Shown: piece after piece, positions 1 to 9,552 of the stretch
Layout of the letters: the number at the start of each line of letters is the position of its first letter
How positions within the stretch are numbered: position 1 is the stretch's first letter
Assembly (NCBI GenBank): GCA_043228905.1
Contig: JBHGNT010000012.1
Coordinates: 11,656,001-11,720,000, forward strand
Length of the DNA: 64,000 nucleotides
Direction of reading: 5' to 3'
DNA from: Azolla caroliniana
Taxonomy: Eukaryota > Polypodiophyta
Position numbers and translations under genes: made by a program
Notes under the pieces: generated by a model
What the model was told of the DNA's origin: nothing
The model's input: the letters and a program-made list of their open reading frames with translations, nothing else
Database searches by the model: none

Positions 1-876
1 CAAGGAATCACACCAAATACACCTACGAGGAAAGTCCAAGCGATGACCCGGAAAACTTTGAGTTTCCTCCTTTCTAATTTGAGAAATTCTCATCTCGCGA
101 AGCATGTCTACAAGTTCATCCATTCTGGCTCCATCTATGGGTTGAGCCACTTCATCATCCCTCAGTCTTTGGGCTTGTGGTTCTTGTCTCGCATTGTGAG
201 CTTGTCGGCCAATTTGAGTTGCAACATTTGATCTTGTCTCGTTGTCCCATTGTCGACGCTTATCAAAACGTCCACATGCTCTCTTCACTACTGCCAAGTC
301 AGAAATGAGGCCTTCATCATTCTCTAATAGTAGCCCAAGATCTCTTCGATCTTTCTCATCTACTGATTTAATAAATAGGAGTACCTTGCTAGAATCAAGA
401 ATTGTTTTGTCAAGTGCAGGCAGACGATCAAATCTTTGCTTGAACTCGTGGAGCGTCGCACTCGCACTCAACTCTTTGTTAGAAGACTCCACCCAGTCCA
501 TTAAATATTTCTTCGTCATTCGAGATGAGTCACCAAACCCATATTCTTCAAGTAAACTTTGTTCGAAAGATGACCATTCAGGATTGACCTCTTGTAGCTC
601 TAGGACCCGAGAGTAAAGACTTGAAGTTACAATCCTTGAGAAGCTTGCCACTTGTCTTGCCATAAAAATACCCTTTTTCCGCATTTCTGTTTTGCAGGTT
701 TCAAGGTATCATGTCACATCTCTACCATCAAAGCATCTGTTGGCATCCACGATCCTATCGATGGCAACGTCAAGGCCTGCGACGTTGTCTCTCTCTTGAA
801 GCATTTGGTCCATCATCCTCGCCATTGCTTGTGCTAGACTATCATTAGAGTCTCTAGCACTTGAAGTTCCGGCCAT
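1..876 (-). pseudogene. LTR-retrotransposon Gag fragment, cut by window edge
   Basis: Read on the minus strand from an ATG at 874-876 (MAGTSSARDS), the frame runs to the window edge with a single in-frame TGA at 709-711. It has the look of plant Ty3-type Gag: FDGRDVT near residue 50, a helical capsid-like region with LMDWVESS and FKQRFDRLPAL, then a basic linker and the first half of a zinc knuckle (C-I-W-C) at the window edge. Gag packages element RNA in a virus-like particle. The stop replaces what is usually Arg in this motif (FDGR.VTRYL), so CGA to TGA is likely. The element (K) continues off the left edge, so whether a pol follows is unknown. Short plus-strand ORFs here are shadows. Confidence 0.7.
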
Positions 877-914
877 CCTCCCTTGTCGTTCTTCACGTTG
901 GGTTCACCAATTAA
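877..914 (-). promoter_or_regulatory. 5' leader / putative primer-binding region of element K
   Basis: On the minus strand, the putative LTR end GACA at 915-918 is followed by TTAATTGGTGAACCCAACG and, 38 nt on, the Gag ATG. A TGG a few bases after an LTR terminus is where a tRNA primer pairs, so TGGTGAACCC is the candidate primer site. I could not assign the tRNA. Confidence 0.4.
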
Positions 915-2105
915 TGTCGCGGAAATCCGCGCCTGCGGGTCGGTCGAACGGGACCACCGGGATCTTTGACCAAGGAGGATGAACAGGCACTAGACAGCAC
1001 CGGACACAGACGAAAACGGAGAAGAAGATAAAAACACATAGAGACGGCGATCGAGACAACCAGACGCAAAAAAGGAACGGCCGGAATACTCGGACACAGA
1101 GATGGGAACATCGGCGGCCAAACAACGCTACAATTAAGATGGCCTTCACAACAGCCAGAGCGGCGGCGGCCAAGCAGAAGCAATCGGATAAATGACGACC
1201 AGACGAACAGAAATGTCCCGGAATGGCGGGAAACCAGCCGGAATACCCGGACATTGGCCCGAGTGGTCATGGCAGCCAGATAGTGGCTGGAGGGTCGGAC
1301 AAGGCCTGGGAAACAGTCAAGAAGACTAACGACCAGATAGCGACCAAGAAGACCGACGATGGAACGACGCCGACGGTGCTAGAGATGGCAACCACAGATG
1401 ACAACAGATGGATGCCTGGAAAGTCGAATGGCCGGCCGAATGGATGGCCGAATGGATGGCCAAACGGTAGGAGCGATGAACAACAGCGGCCAACACAGAA
1501 CGACAGAAATGAAAATGGGCAAAGAAAGACGGTTGAATAGAGGCTGGATAACGACCATACTGACAACCTCCGATTGAGAAAGAGAAAAACGACCACCATC
1601 CAGACATGGTTGTTGATTATGGCGGCCGCATGGATGACGGCTAAACAAATATGCAGAAGTAGACGGACAGAGAACCAACTCAGAGCGATAGAGAAGGTGA
1701 AGGAATAGTTGAGATGAGGAAAATGGAACAGAAGAAGTAGAAAGAGGAGGAAGAGGAAGTTAAAAGCTGAGGCAAACGGCTAAGAAGGAACGGCAAGAAT
1801 GAGAGAGCATAAGAAGAAACAGAACCAGGAGAGAAAGAGAAGAAAAGCAGACAGAAAACAGAAAAAAGAGGGCAAAATGAAGATAAGGGCATCTGAAGAA
1901 TTTCGAAAAATGTGATGGCAATGTCAAAATTTTAATAATCTAAGGGCATAACACGCAAATTTCATAAATATAAGGGTACAAAATTTTTAAAAACAAAAAA
2001 ATTGAAGGGCACCTACGAAATTTCGAAAATTCATCCACCTAAAGAAATGGACGTGATCAACCACACACAACTCAAAACAAAGGAAGAACATACATAAACA
2101 CGACA
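915..2105 (-). repeat. Putative LTR of element K
   Basis: Minus-strand LTR inferred from its position before the Gag leader and from ends that read TGTCGTG (at 2105) and CGCGACA (at 915), giving TGTC/GACA inverted termini. The U5 end carries a box reading CAAAGATCCCGGTGGTC (about 952-970), shared with element J and a solo LTR at the same distance from the terminus. A short reiteration of GGCCGAATGGAT lies near 1428-1465 and AT-rich sequence near 1880-2020. The left limit is well supported by Gag; the 2105 limit is weak because the second LTR is outside the window. Confidence 0.45.
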
Positions 2106-2319
2106 TGATTTTGGACCCATGACGAAGTTCGTAAGCCGACAAAACAAGAATGTTCGTGTCGCGGAAGATTTGCTGACAGACAAAGATGTTTGAGTCAAGC
2201 ACTCCAATCGAGGGAGTTGATCGTTGAAAGGACCGATGGAAGTTCCGGTCGAAGAAATATCATCATCAAGGCATGTGGGATCGACGTGCAAGGCACTCTC
2301 CCATGGGCGTGCCATATTG
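2106..2319 (+). repeat. Fragment homologous to the 3' internal end of Tat-like elements
   Basis: The stretch 2265-2319 matches the end of gypsy I just before its 3' LTR: GACGTGCAAGGCACT then GGGCGTGCCAT here, GACGTACAAGGTACT then GGGCGTGCCAT at about 9098-9126. It directly abuts the TGTTACC terminus at 2320. It may be the relic of another element of the same lineage. The remainder (2106-2264) shows nothing I recognise. Confidence 0.45.
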
Positions 2320-2590
2320 TGTTACCCCGTACGAGATGTACGGAGAGTCAAGTGTGATGAGCGAGGGTCGAATGTTATCATGATGTTGTTGTGTATGTGT
2401 AGGGGGCATAAATGTAATTGTGAGTCTATACGTATGTGAACACATGCACACGTGTGTGCATGTGGATGGATATGAGGAGGTGTGAGTGAGTGTCCAGTAT
2501 GAATGCTCGAGGGGGCTTACAGCCCTATGTATCTACCCCCTCTTGTACTATTTAACCCCTTATGGGGAATGAATGAAACATGAATAATCA

Positions 2591-2643
<53 letters not shown>

Positions 2644-2727
2644 ATCTCTCTTCCTCTCTCTCCCCTTAACGTTGAACCCCCTTGGGAGGGGGGTGGAGCC
2701 ATTCTAGGCACCATCCCCCACCCCACA
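2320..2727 (-). repeat. A-family LTR-like repeat, copy A1
   Basis: Minus-strand copy of a family also found at 43804, 56474 and 57736. Shared landmarks in the TATA orientation: a TG start with GGTGGGG, a box GGCTCCACCCCCCTCCCAAG, a GA run (here about 30 repeats, 2593-2640 as CT), a weak TATA-like stretch, GTGCATGTGTTCA, and an end GGGGTAACA. After the end, still on the minus strand, comes CAATATGGCACGCCC, which looks like a primer-binding site. TG...CA ends support an LTR; no internal ORF is attached. Confidence 0.55.
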
Positions 2728-2882
2728 ATGCTTCTCAATGCTTGTCTTGTTCTTCATGTTCTCTCTCACCATCATACCATTCATCATCTCCACTATTACA
2801 CCATGTCTATCTTCATTATCATCATCATTATCATTATCATTAACCCTAACCCTAAGCAAGACCGGTTCACATCCCCAAGGAA
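2728..2882. other. Spacer between A1 and gypsy I pol
   Basis: Simple ATC/ATT-rich sequence with two telomere-like TTAACCCTAACCCTAA units near 2840. The pol reading frame becomes recognisable at about 2870 (IPKEM before TPENK). Gag and protease of gypsy I are absent, so this is the 5' truncation point. Confidence 0.4.
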
Positions 2883-5847
2883 ATGACCCCGGAGAACAAA
2901 ACGGCAATGATCACACTCCTAAAAGAATTTCGCGATGTGTTCGCCTGGTCCTATGAGGACATGCGGGGACTTGATCCTCGGTTGTATCAACACCAGATAC
3001 ATCTGAGTAAAGACACCAAACCAGTAGCGCAACGACGTTACCGGATGAACCCGAATTACGCAGCAAAAGTCAAAGAAGAAATCGACAAGTTGCTAAGGGT
3101 TGGCTTCATCCGACCGGTAAAGAAAGCCACATGGCTCAGTCCAATAGTCGTAGTACCGAAAAAGAAAGGTAAGATAAGAGTTTGCGTTGACTACCGGAAA
3201 TTGAATGCGGCTACGGTAACGGACGCCTTCCCACTTCCATTCACGAATGGAGTCTTGGATGCGGTCGCCGGTCATGAGATGTAGAGTTTTCTGGACGGTT
3301 TCAGCGGCTATAATCAGATCCAGATGCACCCCGACGACTAGGAGAAAACCGCTTTTGTCACTGAATGGGGAGTCTTTGTTGTCGTAGTTATGATGTTCGG
3401 ACTGAAAACGGCGTTGGCAACCTTCTAGCGGATCATCATGGAGATTTTCGGAGAATTCATTCCAGCATTCATGCAAGTGTTCCTGGACGACTTCGCTGTT
3501 TATAGCCGGGAAGGGGATCACCTTCAACACCTCTGACTATGTCTAGAGAAATGTAGGGTTTACCGGCTAAGCCTTAACCCGGCAAAATGCGTGTTCGGAG
3601 TGTCCAGCGGAGCGTTACTTGGCCACATCGTGAGCAAGGACGGTATTGCAGTGGATCCGGACAAGGTCAAAGCTATTTTGGAGGCACCGGCACCAACCAC
3701 GGCAAAGGCATTAACCCGGTTCTTAGGACAAATTCAGTGGAATAGCCGAATGCTCCGGTATCTGGCAGACCTAGCTACACCATTGCATGCCGCGGTAGAT
3801 CGGACACCGTTCCAATGGACGGACACAAAAGACAAGGCTTACCGGGCACTAAAAGTACTATTGTCACAAGCGCCGGTGGTGCAACATCCAGATTGGTCTA
3901 AAGAGTTCCATGTGTTCGTTGACACGTCTGACATCGCAATCGGGAGCGCGCTTATGCAACTTACAAAACCGAAGTGGTACCGGCCAGTGTATTATGCCAG
4001 CCGGAAGCTGTCCCAAGCAGAACGTAATTATTCCACAATGTAAAGAGAGGCCTTGGGCATGATCTATAGTGTCACCAAGTTTAGACACTATCTGTTGGGA
4101 AGGAAATTTTCCTTTCACGTAGATCATTCCGGCGCTCCTCTATTTGGTGTCCAAAGCATCACTCACCAGTAAGTTGGCCCGGTGGACATTACTATTACAA
4201 GAATTTGAGTTCGATATATTCCACCGACCCGGCATACAACATGCGGTAGCAGACTATTTGAGCCGGTTAGATTCCGACGAAACCAGTGACGGCGTCAGAG
4301 ACGAGTTCCCGGATGCAGAGCTGTTTAGAGTCACAGCAGAAATGGCAACTGATGGTACGGTCGCAAAGGAAGACAAGTGGCTCACCAACATGCACCAATT
4401 TCTGAGCACCGGGTTACCTCCAGAGGAGATGATCAGAGACGAGAGGAAACGCTTAGCGGTTCAAAGCCGGCACTTCTGTCTATTACAGGACACATTGTAC
4501 CACAAAGGCACAGATGGCATATGGCGGCATGCAGTGCGCAGCAACGAAAAGGACATAATATTGCGCGAAGCACACTGTGAAGTGGCTGGAGGACATTATG
4601 CTGGAGACGCTACGGCAAGGAAAATATGGCAGAGTGGACTATGGTGGCCAACAACATTGAATGATGCAGTCCGGTACGCTAAAGAATGAGACCTATGTCA
4701 GCGAATGGGCCAACCAACCGAACAATCCAGGATGCCTCACCAGTCCGTGCTACCGTTAGAACCATTTCAGAAATGGGGGCTGGATTTTGTCGGTCCATTC
4801 AAACCACCAGCAATGAGAACCGGCAACCGGTATATGATTGTCGCTACGGATTATTGCACAAAATGGGTGGAAGCCAAAGCACTACGCGACAACACCGCGG
4901 CAACCACAGCAAAAATTTTATATGAATACATCTGGTGCCAGTATGGATGTCCGATAAAGCTAATAAGTGACCAAGGTTGGGCACTTCTTAGGGCAAGTGG
5001 TGGAAATTTTGACAACATTCTATGTGGTGGTGCATAAACGGAGCACTCCCTATTATCCGCAAGCCAACGGATTAGCCTAGTCAACAAATAAAACACTACA
5101 GAACATCCTTCGAAAAATCGTCAATGAGAACTGGACGGATTGGGATACAAAGCTACACAATGCACTCTAGGCCTATCGAACGGCATATAAGACAAGTATC
5201 CGCACAACACCGTTTCGCCTAGCATTCAGATTGGAAGAAGTGATGCCAGTTGAGTTCCAAGTACCGAGTTTACGAATACAGATTCGGGAATGCCTAAATG
5301 AGAAGGAATTGGAAGCGATCCGGTTAGCCGCGCTATGCGAATTGGAAGAACACCGGCTAGCCAGCATCATGCACCTAGAACTAGAGCAACGGCGAAGGAA
5401 AGCGTTCGTGGATCGTCACCGAAAAGGAACGAAAAGATGTTCGAAATTGGTAAGCCAGTACTAGAATTCCAAACCCGGATGAGTAAGATGTCGGGGAAGC
5501 TACAGTTTCGGTGGACCGGTCCATACTGGATCACGCGTGAGTTCAACGGTTCCTACCAGTTAGGGACACTCGCCGACGAGGTTCTGGGTAAATGGGTCAA
5601 TGGGTTCCGACTCAAACCATACAATGGACCCATGCCAAGAAACCCATTTGAACAAGTAAAGGCCGACACAGAACCAGACACTGGTAAGTCGGAAGAGACG
5701 ACAACACGTTTAGCAATCGGCAAGCGCGAAGCCAATAAGAGGGAGCACGAGCCGGCAAACAGCAAGAATGACGCGACGGCAAGCAGTCCAGCGGCCGGCA
5801 AGTCCCACAATTCGGATAGGGGTCTGGTGGGACTGGATGCGAATTAA
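2883..5847 (+). pseudogene. Ty3-type Pol remnant (RT, RNase H, integrase) of gypsy I
   Basis: Tat-like Ty3 Pol, 5' truncated. RT: FRDVFAWSYEDM, VKKATWLSPIVVVPKKKGK and DYRKLNAATVTDAFPLPF, then SFLDGFSGYNQ and the active-site FLDD at about 3480 (FLDD in place of YVDD, shared with gypsy II). RNase H: FVDTSDIAIGSALMQ and YYASRKLSQAERNY. Integrase: an H-H-C-C zinc finger (GGHYAG to CQRMGQPT), the core Asp in GLDFVGPF, SDQGW, and a C-terminal domain ending in FRLKPYNGPMPRN. Stops interrupt it at 3282-3284, 3340s, 3425, 3535, 4041-4043, 4687-4689 and elsewhere, and the frame changes near 4130 and 5330. RT copies element RNA; integrase inserts the cDNA. The downstream extra ORF belongs to the same element. 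Confidence 0.9.
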
Positions 5848-6109
5848 CCAAACAGTTTTATAAATAAATAAAATAAAATAAAATAAAAAATCAAATCAAA
5901 TCAAAGTAAATCATGCAAGGGCAAGGTGTGAACGGACACATGCAAGAACGAGGAGTGAACAGGCACCTTGAAAAGGTACGTAGTGGGCTATTAATAGGGT
6001 ATTAAACCGCCGCCACATGGCACGTCATTCTATTCTAGTACACGACGTGCACACGCGCGGGTAAGAAAAAACAAAAGGCGCCAACATGTAGCAAGAAAAC
6101 CCCCATCGC
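5848..6109. other. Spacer between Pol and extra ORF, with AAATA microsatellite
   Basis: An AAATA/AAATC run occupies about 5861-5907. The rest is unannotated leader before the ATG at 6110. Gypsy II has a similarly placed but shorter spacer. Confidence 0.5.
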
Positions 6110-9074
6110 ATGGAGGTCTTCACATTTCGCGAACAGAGGAGCACAAACGCACACAAGCGATTGAAGATCATCAAACGCGAGCCCACGCACATAGAGCCTC
6201 CTCACACACATCCCTCACCAGCACTTACCGACCTCGAAGAAGCCATGGACTGCCAAGCACACTCTGAAGCAGCCAAGAAGTGGCTAAGGCAACACGGGTT
6301 AGTTGGTTTCCTCACGATCATGGAGGCGCCACCGCACCGGGAGGCGGAGAAGATAGTAAAGGAAATCGACACAGAGCTGATCACGGAGGAGGCCATTCAT
6401 GCTTTGATTGGCCTTCCGGAGGGGGGCATCTTCACTATCGACAACCCTACCCCGGAGCAGCTCCGAAAATATTTTGGCGAATACTCTCTGGCTAGCAAGG
6501 CCTACAGGACACAGGGCAGCGAAGATACATTATTTCGAGAGATTGCCCATGTGCTCCATGAATTTGGACATGTATACCCTCGACCCCCGTGCATGCCTCA
6601 AAACCGAGCCGGCTTAATCATAGCAACGTATGAAGGCGTGAAGGTGGACTGGCCGATACTGATTGTGGACGACCTTTGTGCGGCCATCGACTCTGTAAGA
6701 GGCAAGGAGGGTCGGAAAATATGGACTACATTGGCGCAATGGCTCACCCTATTGGCACCACGTATCAAGCCCAACAAGACCACGAAATGGGGGAGAATGA
6801 CCGAAGGCACCCCGAAAACGGCTTCGAAACGGCAGTAGTTATTGGCCTCTAAGGCACCCAAAGGGAAGGCGGCTGACACGGACAAGGCGGCAAAAGAGCA
6901 CGCCAATAGGAAGCGGCAGGCGGAAACGCAGGAGGAGACACCGACACGGCCAATCAAGATCATATTTCACCGACCGGTTCAACAAGAGTCAGACCCCTTG
7001 GCAACAAAAGTCAACATCGGGACTCAGGAGGAGGAAGCAGAGGAGGAACCGTTAGAGCATCTCCAACGGCGCCAGAAGGCAAGCACCGCAAAACAGGTCG
7101 GGGAGCGTTCGAACCCAAAGAAGGATGGAACGCCTCTAACCCGCACTGAGCATCCCGCACCAAGGGTGGAACCGGAACCGGTTCAGACAAAACTGGTCAC
7201 AGAGCTCCCTGCACAACAAGCTATACGGCGGGTCAGGATATGGCAAGACCCGAAATTCAAGCGTCGGTAGTACAATTGCCTCCCTCACCGGCATGTCAAG
7301 AGCAATCAGAGGTGGAGCGGCCAACGGAGGCGCAACCAGAACCAGAATGGCAAAGTGGTCACCAACTAGAGACAGAGTTGCAGCTCAACGCAACGAGACA
7401 AGACCGACCACTGGCTAGCAGAACCAACAGCCAACCCTCCGTGCATACGCAACAATAGGGCACCGGCAACCAATGGCTCCGGTGGATTGGACAACAGATT
7501 GCCGGAGTGGTGCACTACATAGAGGCGGAAGAGGAAGCGCAGATGAACCGGTTGCTAGTCACAACCGGAGAACTAGAGACGGCCCGGTCGAGGATCCGGA
7601 GCCTAGAACAAGACTTGGACCTGGCCACAGAAGAATTGGCCAAAATGGCCTTAACCGAACCACAGATCCAAGCACCGGTGACTCCGGTAGATGTACATAA
7701 TAAAGACACACCAGCACTTGTACATAGTAATAGGACCCCGAAGACGGAACCAGTCCCGGAGACAGTGGCGGCGCAAGCGAAAGAGCTTGCCGAATTGAAA
7801 GATGAACTGGCTGCACAAGAAGCATTACGCACCCGAGAAAGGGACTTGAAGAAAGCGGCAGAAGAAGAACAAAGAAAGATTGTTGAGAACCTCCGCCGGG
7901 CAGAAGAGAATCTGCGGAAAGGACATCATGCATATGACCGGCTTAAGGAGGAGAAAGAGAAAGTTCTGCAAGAAAAGGATAAGCTGTGACGGATGGCAGA
8001 AACGGAGATTGAAAGACTTAAAGAAGAACTCCGTCAACAGAAAGATCGGGAAGACCGCGCTCGCCGGCAACTCAACCAGAAGCTGAAGCAGAAGACCGAT
8101 GATTTTGAGCACCTCCACCGGGACTATAAGCACTTGGATACGGAGCATAAGAAGCAGCAGGAGAAGATGGCAGAGCTCTAGTAGGAAGTTCATTGAGTCG
8201 AGACAACGCTAGCTGAAGAACGGGATGAAAGAACAACGCTACTGGAGGAAGCCGCTCAGGAACGTATGGAGCTCCAGAAGCAGCATTATGAAGAAAAGGA
8301 AAGAGCGACAATGTTATTGCAAAGGTTACAGAACACCTACCAAAACCAATTGTCACATTACCGGGAGCAGGAGGCGGACACGGTGAAGCTGATCAAGCAA
8401 TTGAAGGAAGAACGGCAAGCCGCGGAGGACGAATCGAAGATGGGACTTGAGCGGATCCAGTTCATTGTCCAGGCATGGAGGAACAAGACAAAACGCTTGA
8501 TTGACGAAAGCTCCATGCAATGGTGGGACAAATGGGCAAAGCACATAGCCGGCCTCCAGTTGCTAAGGGCGGACGCAGAAAATCGGCAGAAGGATGGTGA
8601 CGACTGTTACATGCTAACAAAGGAGGACTTCACCGCCGTAAGAGATGAGTTAGCAGAAGACTTTGTAACTCTAGCGGAGGAACAGTCTGGCAACTGGTAG
8701 CACAGTTGGACAATGATCGACTGGATGCTCAAATCTAGTTTGAAAGCTATGAGCGGACTAGGCTACAACAAGAAGAAGCAAGGCAGGCGGCGACCGTCAA
8801 CCTCAGCGATGAGGAGCCATCGTCGGGGCAAGGACTGGACGGGGACAAGGCCAGGGCAAGTCAACCGGAGTCAAATCCAACAGAGCAGCTGAAGGAGGAA
8901 TCACCGCCACAACCGTCGGTACCCGGAGCCGAACAGACGCCATCCAAGGAGCAACAGTCAGAGGATCCGAAGCCGGAGCAGCAGCAGCCACAGCCACAAC
9001 AACAACAACAGATTCCCGAAGAACCATTGGACACCCTGGAGCAAAGTATTCTGGATATCTTGGACGAAGGCTAA
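6110..9074 (+). pseudogene. Extra ORF downstream of integrase in gypsy I (unknown function, coiled-coil)
   Basis: About 988 codons in sense orientation after Pol. N-terminal globular part (6110-6838): EEAIHALIGLPEGG, PEQLRKYFGEYS, CMPQNRAGLIIATYEG, VDWPILI, then basic and Pro/Gln-rich linkers. The middle (about 7507-8500) is a long heptad-like coiled coil rich in E, K, L, Q and R. A C-terminal domain reads WWDKWAKHIAGLQLLRAD...NRQKDG, and the tail ends SILDILDEG. Stops at 6836, 7268, 7456, 7987, 8179 and about 8736; frame changes near 7245 and 8690. Gypsy II has the same order of motifs (FGEYS, ELQLLRAD..NR, FDIL). Extra ORFs of this kind are known in Tat/Athila Ty3 elements; I do not recognise a functional domain. 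The start is the first ATG with homology downstream. Confidence 0.75.
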
Positions 9075-9127
9075 GGGCTGGATAGTGGGATTCGACGTAC
9101 AAGGTACTGTCCCACGGGCGTGCCATG
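9075..9127 (+). promoter_or_regulatory. Conserved box before the 3' LTR (mirror of a primer site)
   Basis: The bases before the LTR read CCCACGGGCGTGCCATG. On the minus strand this is ATGGCACGCCCGTGGG, which resembles the primer-binding sequences after the 5' LTRs of gypsy II and III (TTGGCACGTCCGG, TTGGCACGCCCAG). No polypurine tract is visible here. Confidence 0.5.
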
Positions 9128-9551
9128 TGTTACCTAGTCAGCAAAGGAGTTAAAGACCAGAATGTGAAAGGGATTGTATATTCAGAATCTATTATAATTA
9201 AGTAGTTTATGAGAAGTGAACGGACGGACCGGAATTGGTATGCCGATCCGGATCCGGACCGGTTCCGAACAGGTGCCCGGTTGGCACCGTTTTGTACTCA
9301 ACACCAGTTACAATGTAAAACTTTGACGGATAATTAATAGAGCTTCTTGTTTTATCTTTAAGTGTTGATTACCGTTCTGTGCTAATTGTTCTATCATACG
9401 TGTGTATCAAGTCTAATGCCATATTGCTAAGTAACCAATTAAAGCCTGATTAATCGTTGAGTCTTAAGTTATCTCGGCATAGCACCCCTTTGGTGAAGTG
9501 TCTTTCGTAGACACCCTGTGTTAGGCCATCGTTCGGCCCTAAGGAATAACA
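9128..9551 (+). repeat. 3' LTR of gypsy I
   Basis: Begins TGTTACCTAG, like the 3' LTR of gypsy II (TGTTACCTAGAC), and ends GGAATAACA. Copia A coding sequence (N-Q-G-G-C-F-I-E) resumes two bases later, which fixes the right edge well. It contains GATCCGGATCCGGACCGG-like palindromic sequence near 9248. No second copy is in the window. Confidence 0.6.
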
Positions 9552-9552
9552 C

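Noticed and set aside
904-1678. Overlapping ORFs on both strands in the element K LTR
   Set aside because: Many overlapping frames in GC-rich sequence without motifs; the region behaves as an LTR.
2838-2856. Interstitial telomere repeat (TTAACCCTAACCC)
   Set aside because: Only two units, and not the usual plant CCCTAAA; likely chance in simple AT/C-rich sequence.
2031-9126. Minus-strand ORFs beginning MARPW at 2315, 9126 and 55443 as a conserved antisense gene
   Set aside because: The shared start simply reflects the conserved GGGCGTGCCA box before the LTR; beyond the first dozen residues the three peptides do not align.
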